This document shows positions 1 through 7,925 of a DNA stretch of 42,063 bases, piece after piece; within the stretch, counting starts at the first letter, position 1, and the number at the start of each line of letters is the position of its first letter. The position numbers and the translations under genes are program-made. Origin of the DNA: MADRE2 sp964397015 (GTDB taxonomy: Bacteria > Desulfobacterota > Desulfobacteria > Desulfobacterales > Desulfobacteraceae); the NCBI GenBank assembly GCA_964397015.1, contig CAYNHL010000015.1:1-42063 (forward strand), read 5' to 3'. The notes below the pieces were generated by a model. The model saw only the letters and a program-made list of their open reading frames with translations, was not told the DNA's origin and searched no databases.

Positions 1-414
1 AATATTGAAATAATAAAATTACAGCTGTTTAAAAAAATAGGGTGTGGAATGTCAGATCACAACAGGAGACGGCCGTCCATCTGCCACCAGCCGATGGTGG
101 ATCGTCCCAGGGAGTTAGATGTATGAACCCGTGGTTTGACCCTTCATTGGGGGTATAGCCGAAATTTGCGGGAAATCTTTTTTTCACAATCTTATTTAAT
201 GTCTTGACAACTGCTTAACTGAACCCGGCTGAACGCCTGATATGCCCTGCCATACAGTATTTGAGGTGCCACTATATCGAAAAATCAATTTTTTTGACAG
301 CTGTTACATTTTTTTATTGACTTAATCATACAAAAATAATAGGAAATAACCCTATAAATTTAGTTGGGTATAAAACCCTGCCGTTCAAGAACTCATCAAC
401 CATAGGATTGGACC
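1..414. other. Intergenic region upstream of hmcA
   Basis: No convincing gene is visible here. The last 130 bases before hmcA are AT-rich and contain TTGACA at 294-299 and TTGACT at 317-322. These are plausible -35 elements, but neither has a good -10 hexamer at 16-18 bases, so I do not call a promoter. GGGT and ACCC words flank TATAAA around 367-379, a possible operator for the Rrf2 regulator encoded downstream, but this is only a guess. A 6-bp stem (CCACCA/TGGTGG, 84-100) has no T tract. Confidence 0.5.
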
Positions 415-1983
415 ATGTCAAAAGCAACATCGTTTTATCTGACAGTGATGGCCGCAGCTATATTGATCCTGTTCCCCCTCATCGGCCAGACCCGGGTAAA
501 GGATGCAGGTCCGGCCAACGGGCCGGATGTAATCATGATCGATCTTCCAGAGGATATTGCCGGAAATGAAATGCCGGCGGTCGGTTTTTTGCACGCATAT
601 CACACCCGGGCCCTTGAAAATGACTGCAGCCTGTGTCATCTCCAGCAGGCCGATGACCGGATGTTCAAATTCAAAAAAGCCGGCCAGGCCCCTTCCATGG
701 AAATATATCATGACAACTGCATTGCCTGTCATGGAGAAAAGAAGAAAGCCGGGCAGCCGTCAGGCCCCCTTGCGGCAGAATGCCGAAGCTGTCACGGAGT
801 AGTGCCTCAGACCGGCCAGGCGCCATGGGCAAAGCTGGATTTTGACAAATCGCTCCACACCATCCATGAAAAAGCCTCATCAATTCAGCCATTGTCACCG
901 GATCAGGCCGAAAACTGCAGTGCCTGCCACCATGAATACAACGCCAAAACAAAGCAGACCTATTATGAAAAAGGGGCGGAATCCGCCTGTATTTACTGCC
1001 ACAAGGAAACTGAAACAGACAATATCCGCTCCATGAAGGACGCTGCCCATGACTCCTGCGTGGCATGTCACCTGAGGCTTAAAGAAAAAGACACGGCGGC
1101 AGGCCCTGTCACCTGTCACGGATGCCATGATGCAGAAAACCAGTCAAAAATAAAAAAAGCGGATACCGTAACCCAGCTCAAGCGGAATCAGCCTGATGCG
1201 GTTTTCATGAGCGGATTGTTTTCTGAAGGAGACGACCCGAAATACCTGGTGAGTCCGGTTTCATTCAACCACCAGTACCATGAGGAGAAAACAGACAGCT
1301 GCACGGACTGCCATCACGCCGCACTGAAAAAATGCAGCGACTGTCATACTCCAAAAGGCGATGCCGGCGGTGAACATATCCGGCTCGAGCAGGCCATGCA
1401 TATGCAGACCAGCACCAGAAGCTGTCTTGGCTGCCACGAATCCATGACACGGACATCCGCCGATTGCGCAGGCTGCCACAAGCAGTCCGGGCAAAAAGCC
1501 TTCAGGGAATATGACTGTGCAGCCTGCCACAGCATGCCGGACGACCGCATCGTTACCAATCCGGATATTTTAAAAACCATGGCCCTTGAATCAGTCCAGG
1601 AACGGATGGCCGGACAAACCACCATTCCACAGGAACTCATCCCTGAAAAAGTGACCATAGGCGAGCTTTCCGAGGAATACAAACCCAGTGAATTTCCTCA
1701 CCGCAAAGTGTTCAACGCTATTGCACAGAAGGTGGACAGCAGCAGCCTGGCCTCAGCATTCCACCAGGATCAGCAGGCACTTTGCATGGGATGCCACCAT
1801 AACAGTGAGGCATCCATGGAACCGCCCAAATGTGCATCCTGCCACGGCAATACAACGGATATCGCAGGCGGCCGACCGCACCTCAAGGGCGCTTATCACG
1901 GCCAGTGCATCACCTGTCACCAGGAAATGAAGGTCGAATCAGTGCAGGCCACGGACTGCGTCAAGTGTCATGAAAAAAAATAA
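415..1983 (+). CDS. hmcA: High-molecular-weight 16-haem cytochrome c, HmcA
   Basis: Periplasmic multihaem cytochrome of the Hmc transmembrane redox complex. In the family it takes electrons from periplasmic type I cytochrome c3 and hydrogenases and passes them to the membrane subunits. I count 16 CxxCH haem-attachment motifs, from CSLCH near residue 71 to CVKCH at the C-terminus, the number known for Desulfovibrio HmcA. Several have an extra His directly after (CSACHH, CTDCHH, CMGCHH), and many further His residues can act as distal ligands. The N-terminus has a hydrophobic export segment (about residues 7-24). At 522 residues it is slightly shorter than the roughly 545-residue D. vulgaris precursor. 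An AGGA Shine-Dalgarno lies 7 bases before the ATG. It is the first gene of hmcABCDEF, with hmcB 45 bases downstream. Confidence 0.96.
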   Translation: MSKATSFYLTVMAAAILILFPLIGQTRVKDAGPANGPDVIMIDLPEDIAGNEMPAVGFLHAYHTRALENDCSLCHLQQADDRMFKFKKAGQAPSMEIYHDNCIACHGEKKKAGQPSGPLAAECRSCHGVVPQTGQAPWAKLDFDKSLHTIHEKASSIQPLSPDQAENCSACHHEYNAKTKQTYYEKGAESACIYCHKETETDNIRSMKDAAHDSCVACHLRLKEKDTAAGPVTCHGCHDAENQSKIKKADTVTQLKRNQPDAVFMSGLFSEGDDPKYLVSPVSFNHQYHEEKTDSCTDCHHAALKKCSDCHTPKGDAGGEHIRLEQAMHMQTSTRSCLGCHESMTRTSADCAGCHKQSGQKAFREYDCAACHSMPDDRIVTNPDILKTMALESVQERMAGQTTIPQELIPEKVTIGELSEEYKPSEFPHRKVFNAIAQKVDSSSLASAFHQDQQALCMGCHHNSEASMEPPKCASCHGNTTDIAGGRPHLKGAYHGQCITCHQEMKVESVQATDCVKCHEKK

Positions 1984-2028
1984 GCTGCTGGCAATGGATA
2001 AAGATACCAACCCGATGAAGGAAACATT

Positions 2029-3141
2029 ATGGCTATTTCGAGACGAAAATTTCTAGGCTGTATCGGTGCCGCCATAGGAAGTGCCGCCGGCGCCGGGAAA
2101 ACAGCCCATGGCGCGGGCAACAAACATTTCAAAGGCTATCCGGGCAGTTTCGGTGTTCTCCATGACATTACCAAGTGTATTGGCTGCCGGAAATGCGAAG
2201 CCGCCTGTAACCAGGTCAACCAGCTTCCCGAACCGGAACGGCGCTTTGATGATTTATCGATTCTGGATGAAAAAAGAAGGACCGATGCCGATACCTACAC
2301 CGTGGTAAACCGGTTTTCCAAAGAAAAAGAGGTCTTTGTAAAAAAACAGTGTAATCACTGCATAGAGCCCGCATGTGCTTCTGCATGCTTTGTCAAGGCG
2401 TTCAAGAAAACCCGGTCGGGCGCTGTCATTTATGATGAAAGTCTTTGTGTCGGATGCCGCTACTGCATGGTAGCATGCCCTTTTGAGATACCAGCCTATG
2501 AGTACCACAATGCCCTGACTCCAAAAATCACCAAATGTACCCTGTGTTATCCGAGGATCATCGACAATCAGCTGCCCGGATGTGTGGAAGCATGTCCCAA
2601 ACAGGCCCTGATTTTCGGTGACAGGGAAGCACTGATAAAGGCCGCATGGCAGAGAATATACGATTTCCCGGATCAATACACCGCCCACGTTTACGGGGAA
2701 CATGAAATGGGCGGCACCAACTGGCTTTATATTTCCGGCCATTCCTTCAAGCAGATCGGTATGCGTGAAGATCTCGGCATCAAGCCGGCACCGGAGCTTA
2801 CAGCCGGACCATTATCAGCCGTGCCAATCATAGTGGGTCTCTGGCCGGTCCTTTTAACCGGTATTTATGCCATATCAAAACGCAAGGATAAAATTGCACA
2901 GACTGAAAAACAATCGGCACTGGATATGGCCATGGCACAAGCCTCTGAAGACACCAGCAAAAAACTGGCTGATCTCAGGGAAAAAATGATCCAGGAAAAA
3001 ACCGCCGCCATAAACTACGAGGTTAAAAAGGCGCTTGAAGAAGCTGCCGAAGCCGCCCGGGAAGAGCAGGCGGCAGACAGCCCGCCCGATAACCTTACAG
3101 ACGATACCGGCGATGAAACCCCGAACAGGGAGGATGACTAA
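2029..3141 (+). CDS. hmcB: Hmc complex ferredoxin-like iron-sulfur subunit, HmcB
   Basis: Electron-transfer subunit expected to carry four [4Fe-4S] clusters and to sit next to HmcA on the periplasmic face. The N-terminus has a twin-arginine-like signal (SRRKFLG at residues 4-10) followed by a small-residue stretch. Four cysteine groups follow: CIGCRKCEAAC, CNHC...CASAC, CVGCRYCMVACP and CTLC...CVEACP. One hydrophobic segment near residues 262-283 anchors the C-terminal part. A charged, Glu/Lys/Ala-rich tail (about 290-350) is probably coiled coil. The length of 370 residues matches D. vulgaris HmcB. The stop codon directly abuts the hmcC start. The cluster count and signal are seen in the sequence; the position in the complex follows the DmsB/HmcB family. 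Confidence 0.95.
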   Translation: MAISRRKFLGCIGAAIGSAAGAGKTAHGAGNKHFKGYPGSFGVLHDITKCIGCRKCEAACNQVNQLPEPERRFDDLSILDEKRRTDADTYTVVNRFSKEKEVFVKKQCNHCIEPACASACFVKAFKKTRSGAVIYDESLCVGCRYCMVACPFEIPAYEYHNALTPKITKCTLCYPRIIDNQLPGCVEACPKQALIFGDREALIKAAWQRIYDFPDQYTAHVYGEHEMGGTNWLYISGHSFKQIGMREDLGIKPAPELTAGPLSAVPIIVGLWPVLLTGIYAISKRKDKIAQTEKQSALDMAMAQASEDTSKKLADLREKMIQEKTAAINYEVKKALEEAAEAAREEQAADSPPDNLTDDTGDETPNREDD

Positions 3142-4311
3142 ATGGCAGTGGAAAAACAATCAAAAACAGGGCCGCGGTTTACCCGCTTTGATATCATCAT
3201 CGGTGTTATCCTCGTTATCGGGGCCATATTGACCATTCTCCGCTTTACCAAGGGAATCGGTGCTGTAACCAACCTTGATGACAACAACCCCTGGGGAATA
3301 TGGATCGGGTTTGACCTGCTCTGCGGTGTTGCACTTGCAGCAGGCGGATATACCACTTCTGCAGCCTGTTATATTTTCGGACTCAAAAATTTTCATTCAG
3401 CTGTCCGCCCGGCCCTGCTGACGGCTTTTTTAGGGTATGCCCTGGTTGTAGTGGCGCTGCATTATGACGTGGGCCGCCCCTGGCGGCTGCCTTACCCTAT
3501 TTTTTATTCCCAGGGAACATCGTCGCTGCTGTTTGAAGTGGGATTATGCGTGTTTTTATACCTGTCGGTATTGTTTGTGGAGTTCACGCCGGCCGCATTT
3601 GAATGGCTGGGGTTGAAAAAAATACGGGCTGTTGTTGTGAAACTGACCCTGCTTTTGACCATTTTCGGCGTGGTCTTGTCCACGCTGCACCAGTCTTCTC
3701 TGGGTGCTCTTTTCATGATTGCTCCGTCAAAACTCCATCCGCTGTGGTATTCAGGTTATCTCCCGGTTTACTTTTTTATTTCCAGCATGTTTGCCGGTAT
3801 GTCCATGGTTATTTTCGAAGGTTCCATGGCCCATAGATACCTGGCTCACAAAATGGATGAAACCCATCACCGCGAGGCTCCGGGCGTGGCCCTTGGATTT
3901 GCAAAGGCAGCATCATTCATAATGATGGGCTACCTTGCCATCAAGTTTGTCGGTATAGCCATAGACAACAACTGGCAGCACCTTGCCACTGGCTGGGGTC
4001 TGTGGTTCATGGTTGAACTTATTGGTTTTGTGGCTTTTCCAGCTATTCTGTTTGCCATGGGTGCCAGGGAAAAAAACCTGGTCATGGTTCGATGGGCCGC
4101 GGCATGGACCGTGACAGGCATCATCCTGAACCGGCTCAATATTTCCATTGTGGCGTTCAACTACCATTTGCCGCCTGATGACCGTTATTTTCCAAGCATC
4201 ATGGAAATCGGCACATCGGTGTTTATTATCACCCTGGGCATTGCGGCCTACCGGTTCATAGTCAACCGGATGCCGGTATTGTATGAACACCCGGATTACA
4301 GGACCCATTAA
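3142..4311 (+). CDS. hmcC: Hmc complex integral membrane subunit, HmcC (NrfD/PsrC family)
   Basis: Polytopic membrane subunit of the NrfD/PsrC type, which in related complexes binds quinone or relays electrons between the periplasmic iron-sulfur subunit and other membrane subunits. The 389-residue protein has about ten hydrophobic segments. It contains the family pattern NPWGIWIGFD near residue 50, GGYTTSAACYIF just after it, and a conserved DVGRPWRLPYP near residue 110. A Shine-Dalgarno (GGGAGG) lies inside the end of hmcB, and the ATG follows the hmcB stop with no gap, suggesting translational coupling. The length is close to D. vulgaris HmcC (about 390 residues). Confidence 0.95.
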   Translation: MAVEKQSKTGPRFTRFDIIIGVILVIGAILTILRFTKGIGAVTNLDDNNPWGIWIGFDLLCGVALAAGGYTTSAACYIFGLKNFHSAVRPALLTAFLGYALVVVALHYDVGRPWRLPYPIFYSQGTSSLLFEVGLCVFLYLSVLFVEFTPAAFEWLGLKKIRAVVVKLTLLLTIFGVVLSTLHQSSLGALFMIAPSKLHPLWYSGYLPVYFFISSMFAGMSMVIFEGSMAHRYLAHKMDETHHREAPGVALGFAKAASFIMMGYLAIKFVGIAIDNNWQHLATGWGLWFMVELIGFVAFPAILFAMGAREKNLVMVRWAAAWTVTGIILNRLNISIVAFNYHLPPDDRYFPSIMEIGTSVFIITLGIAAYRFIVNRMPVLYEHPDYRTH

Positions 4312-4339
4312 GCATCGTTACAAAACAAAGGAGGTACTG

Positions 4340-4471
4340 TTGGAAACCCAATTTTATACACTTCAGGATTTTATGACATTCACCAAGGGGATCACCTATC
4401 TTCTAATGGGCGGAATCCTGGTTTTCATGCCTCTGTTCTGGTACTTTCTGACAGGCAGGGACAAAGATTGA
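4340..4471 (+). CDS. hmcD: Small single-helix Hmc subunit, HmcD
   Basis: A 43-residue membrane peptide starting at a TTG codon. The start was chosen because an AAAGGAGG Shine-Dalgarno (4327-4334) sits 5 bases before TTG at 4340. The in-frame ATG at 4283 lies inside hmcC and would overlap it by 29 bases. The product is a short amphipathic N-terminus, one transmembrane helix (GITYLLMGGILVFMPLFWYF) and a charged end. It occupies the hmcD slot, and D. vulgaris HmcD is similarly tiny (about 47 residues). Its role is presumably structural in the Hmc membrane part. Confidence 0.85.
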   Translation: METQFYTLQDFMTFTKGITYLLMGGILVFMPLFWYFLTGRDKD

Positions 4472-4498
4472 TCATGATTATGAAGGAGACAAAGATAA

Positions 4499-5176
4499 AT
4501 GCATGAACTGCTGACAGGCCCGTTTTTCTGGATTGCCTTGAGTGTATTTTTTATTGGAATGCCGGTACGCCTGGTGTTGTATTTCAAGGGACTGAACTGG
4601 CAGCTGGACCGGGTGGCATACAAAGCCCACCCCATTCCCGGACTGAAAGGAGCGCTGCGCTCCATTTACAAATGGTTGCTGCCTTTTGGCACATACGGCT
4701 GGCGCACACAGCCTTTTATGGCAATCTGGTTTTTCGGTTTCCATCTGGGCGCCGTCTGTATCCCTTTGTTCCTGTCCGGGCATACGCTGTTTCTGGAAAG
4801 CAGGACCGGGATCTCATTACCGGCGCTAAGCGCAGGAACAGGTGACATCCTGGCATGGATCACGATTGTCAGTGCCTTTTTCCTGATCCTCAGGCGTATT
4901 GTCCTGCCTCAGGTCCGGATCATGACAACCATTTATGACTATGCCATACTCCTGCTCGCACTGGCGCCGTTCGTTACAGGCATGATGGCCCGCTACCAGG
5001 TGGGGGATTACATGTTCTGGCTCAACTTTCACATATTTTCAGCAGAGATCCTGTTGATTGCCGTTCCCTTTACCAAAATGTCCCACATCTTCCTGTTTTT
5101 TGCCTCCCGTGCCCAGCTGGGAATGGATTTCGGCATCAAACGCGGGGGAATGAAAGGCACGAAAATGGCCTGGTAA
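4499..5176 (+). CDS. hmcE: Hmc complex membrane subunit, HmcE (NarI-like)
   Basis: A 225-residue membrane protein with about five transmembrane helices, the size and position of D. vulgaris HmcE. It resembles the NarI/DsrM-type b-haem subunits. Candidate haem ligands within or near helices are the His residues in FGFHLGAVC, in FHIFSAEI and in KMSHIF. It probably works with HmcC and HmcF in carrying electrons across the membrane to the cytoplasmic side. A good Shine-Dalgarno (AAGGAGA) lies before the ATG. hmcD ends 27 bases upstream and hmcF begins 43 bases downstream. Confidence 0.92.
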   Translation: MHELLTGPFFWIALSVFFIGMPVRLVLYFKGLNWQLDRVAYKAHPIPGLKGALRSIYKWLLPFGTYGWRTQPFMAIWFFGFHLGAVCIPLFLSGHTLFLESRTGISLPALSAGTGDILAWITIVSAFFLILRRIVLPQVRIMTTIYDYAILLLALAPFVTGMMARYQVGDYMFWLNFHIFSAEILLIAVPFTKMSHIFLFFASRAQLGMDFGIKRGGMKGTKMAW

Positions 5177-5219
5177 CAGGCCTTCAAACAGTTCAAACAA
5201 GTAAAGGAGAAACCAATCC

Positions 5220-6608
5220 ATGCCGGAAGGAAAATACTGTAACAAAACGCCTGTCGAGACACCGGAACAAGTTAACTTTCTGCTGTCCGATACCAGCGGC
5301 AACACCTATTACGAAGAAATGAAATCCCTGGATGTGGATACCGGTTTGCTGTGGGGAACCATCCAGAAAACCATGAAGTCACGTTTGAAAACATGGCTTG
5401 AAATCTGTGCCCATTGCGGCATGTGTGCAGACAGCTGTTTTCTGTATCAGGTCAATGACCGTGACCCGAAACAGGTACCGGCGTACAAGATTCAATCCAC
5501 CCTGGGCACCATCATCAAAAAAAAGGGCAGGGTTGACAACGCTTTCATGCGCCACGCCATGGAAGTAGCCTGGGCCTGGTGTACCTGCTGCAACCGGTGC
5601 GGAACCTACTGCCCACACGGCATCGATACGGGAATAATGTTCGGTTACCTTCGAGGCCTGCTGTACCAGCAGGGTTTCGTGCCCTGGGAGATGAAAATAG
5701 GCGCCGGCATGCACCGGGCCTACCGTGCACAGATGGATGTGACCAGTGAAGATTTTGTCGATACCTTTGAGTGGATGGTCGAAGAATATGAAGAAGACTA
5801 TCCGGGCCTGACCGTGCCCGTTGACGTCGAAAACGCTGACATTATGTATACGGTGAATGCCAGGGAAGTCAAGCATTACCCCGAAGATCTTGCAGAAGCT
5901 GCCATCCTGTTCCATATCGCAGGAGAAAACTGGACCGTCCCGTCAGAGGGATGGGAACAGACCAGCCTGGCAATGTTTGCAGGAGACTGGGCTGCCTGCA
6001 AGATGCAGGTTGAAAACGTCTACGCCGCCATGGAACGGCTGAAACCCAAACGGATGATCGGAACCGAATGCGGCCATGCCCACCGTGCAACAGTAATTGA
6101 AGGCCCTTACTGGGCTGGCAGAAAAGACGGTCTGCCGCCCGTGGAATCCATCCACTACGTGGAATGGCTGGCCGAGGCCCTTCGGAGCGGCAAGTTGAAA
6201 ATCGATCCGGAAAAAAGGATTAAAGAACCTGTGACCATCCAGGACTCCTGCAATTATATCAGGAACCAGGGATTGAAAAACGCCACCAGGGAGATTATCA
6301 GCCACATCGTGGCGCCAGGATATTTTATCGAGATGTCACCCAACAAGGAGCACAACTACTGCTGCGGCGGTGGCGGCGGTTTCAACGGTATCGGTTATTT
6401 CAGGAAACAGAGGAACCGAGCCCTGATCACCAAGCGGGACCAGATTCTGAAAACCGGCGCAAAACTTGTCCTTGCCCCCTGCCATAACTGCTGGGATGCC
6501 ATCCGTGACCTGGAAGAAGAATATAAAATCGGAATCAGGTGGTCTTTTTTAAAACCAGTCATCATCAAAATGCTGGACATACCAGACCATCTGAAACCAG
6601 AGGAATAA
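5220..6608 (+). CDS. hmcF: Hmc complex HdrD-like iron-sulfur subunit, HmcF
   Basis: Cytoplasmic subunit related to the heterodisulfide reductase HdrD/DsrK/TmcB group, expected to reduce a cytoplasmic thiol-disulfide or similar acceptor. Two [4Fe-4S] motifs lie at the N-terminus: C63, C66, C69, C73 and C121, C124, C127, C131 followed by Pro. The C-terminal half has the cysteine-rich CCG signature of the non-cubane catalytic cluster: DSCN, then CCGGGGG, then APCHNCWD. The length of 462 residues matches D. vulgaris HmcF (about 461). An AAAGGAG Shine-Dalgarno precedes the ATG. It is the last structural gene of the hmc set; the next gene starts 26 bases on. Confidence 0.95.
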   Translation: MPEGKYCNKTPVETPEQVNFLLSDTSGNTYYEEMKSLDVDTGLLWGTIQKTMKSRLKTWLEICAHCGMCADSCFLYQVNDRDPKQVPAYKIQSTLGTIIKKKGRVDNAFMRHAMEVAWAWCTCCNRCGTYCPHGIDTGIMFGYLRGLLYQQGFVPWEMKIGAGMHRAYRAQMDVTSEDFVDTFEWMVEEYEEDYPGLTVPVDVENADIMYTVNAREVKHYPEDLAEAAILFHIAGENWTVPSEGWEQTSLAMFAGDWAACKMQVENVYAAMERLKPKRMIGTECGHAHRATVIEGPYWAGRKDGLPPVESIHYVEWLAEALRSGKLKIDPEKRIKEPVTIQDSCNYIRNQGLKNATREIISHIVAPGYFIEMSPNKEHNYCCGGGGGFNGIGYFRKQRNRALITKRDQILKTGAKLVLAPCHNCWDAIRDLEEEYKIGIRWSFLKPVIIKMLDIPDHLKPEE

Positions 6609-6634
6609 ACCGCCGAATTCAAAGGGGTAACCCA

Positions 6635-7534
6635 ATGTTTAAAAAAATCCTATTTGCAACATCCGCCACCCCGGCCAGTGACCATGCAGCCAGGGTCGCC
6701 TTCAACATCGCCCTAAGCCACAATGCCAGGCTGGATATTTTTCATGTCCTGGGCGTTCCCTCCAGGGGGTACAGCCAGGAAGCCGTGGATGTAAAAACAG
6801 GCCGGCAGGTAGCAGTGGATGACGAATACAGGGACTGGGTAACCGAAGAAATAAAAACCTATTATTCAAAATACCTGGAAAACGGCCTGCAGTATGATAT
6901 CAATGTCACCGTCGGATTTCCTGCCAGAGAGATTCTTCGCCAGGCAAAGGACACAAATCCGGACCTGATACTGCTGGGAGGCAGCACCAAAGACGAACAT
7001 GATGCCGTTTACAAAAAAAGCGTCGCCGGAAGCACCCTGCAGAAAACTGCCCGCTCTGCCAGATGCCCGGTGCTGATCGTCACGAGGCCTGCAGCATCCT
7101 TCTGGGGCGGTCTTTCCAGGATAACCTTCGGCACTGACTTTTCAAAGGCCTCCGACCATGCGTTCGCTTTTGCTCTCAAAGTGGCCAGGGAGCTGGATTG
7201 TGAACTGAATGTTTTCCATGCCCTTGATATTTCGGCACTGGCATCCGGAAAGCGCATATCCCAGGATGAAATAGAACAGAATATCAGGGAAACCCTGAGA
7301 AAAATCCGATCCCGTTACGAACCCCGGCTCAAGGAACTCAAGAGCTACAGCATGGATGTCTGGGAAGGAATTCCATACATTGAAATAGTCAAATATGCCC
7401 GCGATCATCATTCGGATTTGATAGTCATGGCGCATCATTCAAAAAAACTGGCCAATGAGGAGGCAATCCTTGGCAGCAATGTCGAACAGGTGATTATCAG
7501 GGCCGGGTGTCCTGTGATAAGTATCAATCGATAA
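6635..7534 (+). CDS. Tandem universal stress protein (two UspA domains)
   Basis: A 299-residue protein with two UspA domains. The first begins MFKKILFATSATPASDHAAR; the second begins near FWGGLSRITFGTDFSKASDHA. The second domain carries a G-x2-G type nucleotide-loop region near its C-terminus (ILGSNVEQVI), and the first ends GSTLQKTARSARCPVLIV. The ATG at 6635 was chosen because it matches the family start; the frame stays open further upstream, but that extension overlaps hmcF. It sits between hmcF and the rrf1-like gene, and tight spacing (26 and 16 bases) suggests co-transcription. A role in adapting the redox complex to stress or energy status is inference. Confidence 0.9.
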   Translation: MFKKILFATSATPASDHAARVAFNIALSHNARLDIFHVLGVPSRGYSQEAVDVKTGRQVAVDDEYRDWVTEEIKTYYSKYLENGLQYDINVTVGFPAREILRQAKDTNPDLILLGGSTKDEHDAVYKKSVAGSTLQKTARSARCPVLIVTRPAASFWGGLSRITFGTDFSKASDHAFAFALKVARELDCELNVFHALDISALASGKRISQDEIEQNIRETLRKIRSRYEPRLKELKSYSMDVWEGIPYIEIVKYARDHHSDLIVMAHHSKKLANEEAILGSNVEQVIIRAGCPVISINR

Positions 7535-7550
7535 CCATAAAGAGGGAGTT

Positions 7551-7904
7551 ATGAAAAAAAGAATTCTGATTGTGGATGATGACCCCAATATCCTGGACTA
7601 TCTGGATACACTGTTTACAGACAACGGTTACGAGACACAGGTGGCGCACGATGCCCGGCAGGGACTGGAGCTGGCCGGCAAAAACAAGCCGGACCTGATC
7701 ACCCTTGACATAGAGATGCCTGGCGAATGGGGACCGCGCTTTTACCGCCACATGGTACAGGATGCTGAACTGAAAAACATCCCTGTAATAGTTATTTCAG
7801 GGCTTTCCGGCAATGCCTATGCCATTCCCAAAGCCGTTGCTTCGATCAAAAAACCCTTTGACCGCCAGGCACTCCTTGACATTGTCAAAGAAACCATTGG
7901 TTAA
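7551..7904 (+). CDS. rrf1: Single-domain response regulator, Rrf1-like
   Basis: A 117-residue stand-alone receiver domain. The acidic pocket is D9-D11, the phosphoacceptor is D53 in TLDIEMPG, the switch Ser is S83 in VVISG-like context, and the conserved Lys-Pro is K101-P102 in IKKPFD. There is no output domain. In D. vulgaris a response regulator called Rrf1 follows hmcF and regulates the operon together with Rrf2, so position and size support the name. The downstream kinase gene starts 21 bases later and is the natural phosphodonor. A good Shine-Dalgarno (GAGGGAG) precedes the ATG. Confidence 0.88.
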   Translation: MKKRILIVDDDPNILDYLDTLFTDNGYETQVAHDARQGLELAGKNKPDLITLDIEMPGEWGPRFYRHMVQDAELKNIPVIVISGLSGNAYAIPKAVASIKKPFDRQALLDIVKETIG

Positions 7905-7925
7905 CCAGCAGGATCTTTATTCAAA

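Noticed and set aside
84..100. Small hairpin CCACCA-GCCGA-TGGTGG
   Set aside because: Only six base pairs and no T tract; not enough to call a terminator.
123..158. An 11-codon open frame (MNPWFDPSLGV) with a purine-rich stretch upstream
   Set aside because: The peptide resembles the first residues of some membrane proteins, but it stops at once and there is no matching continuation in another frame long enough to call a broken gene.
4283..4339. An upstream ATG for hmcD inside hmcC
   Set aside because: The TTG at 4340 has a textbook ribosome site 5 bases away, and the extra 19 residues would be hydrophilic and unlike other HmcD peptides.
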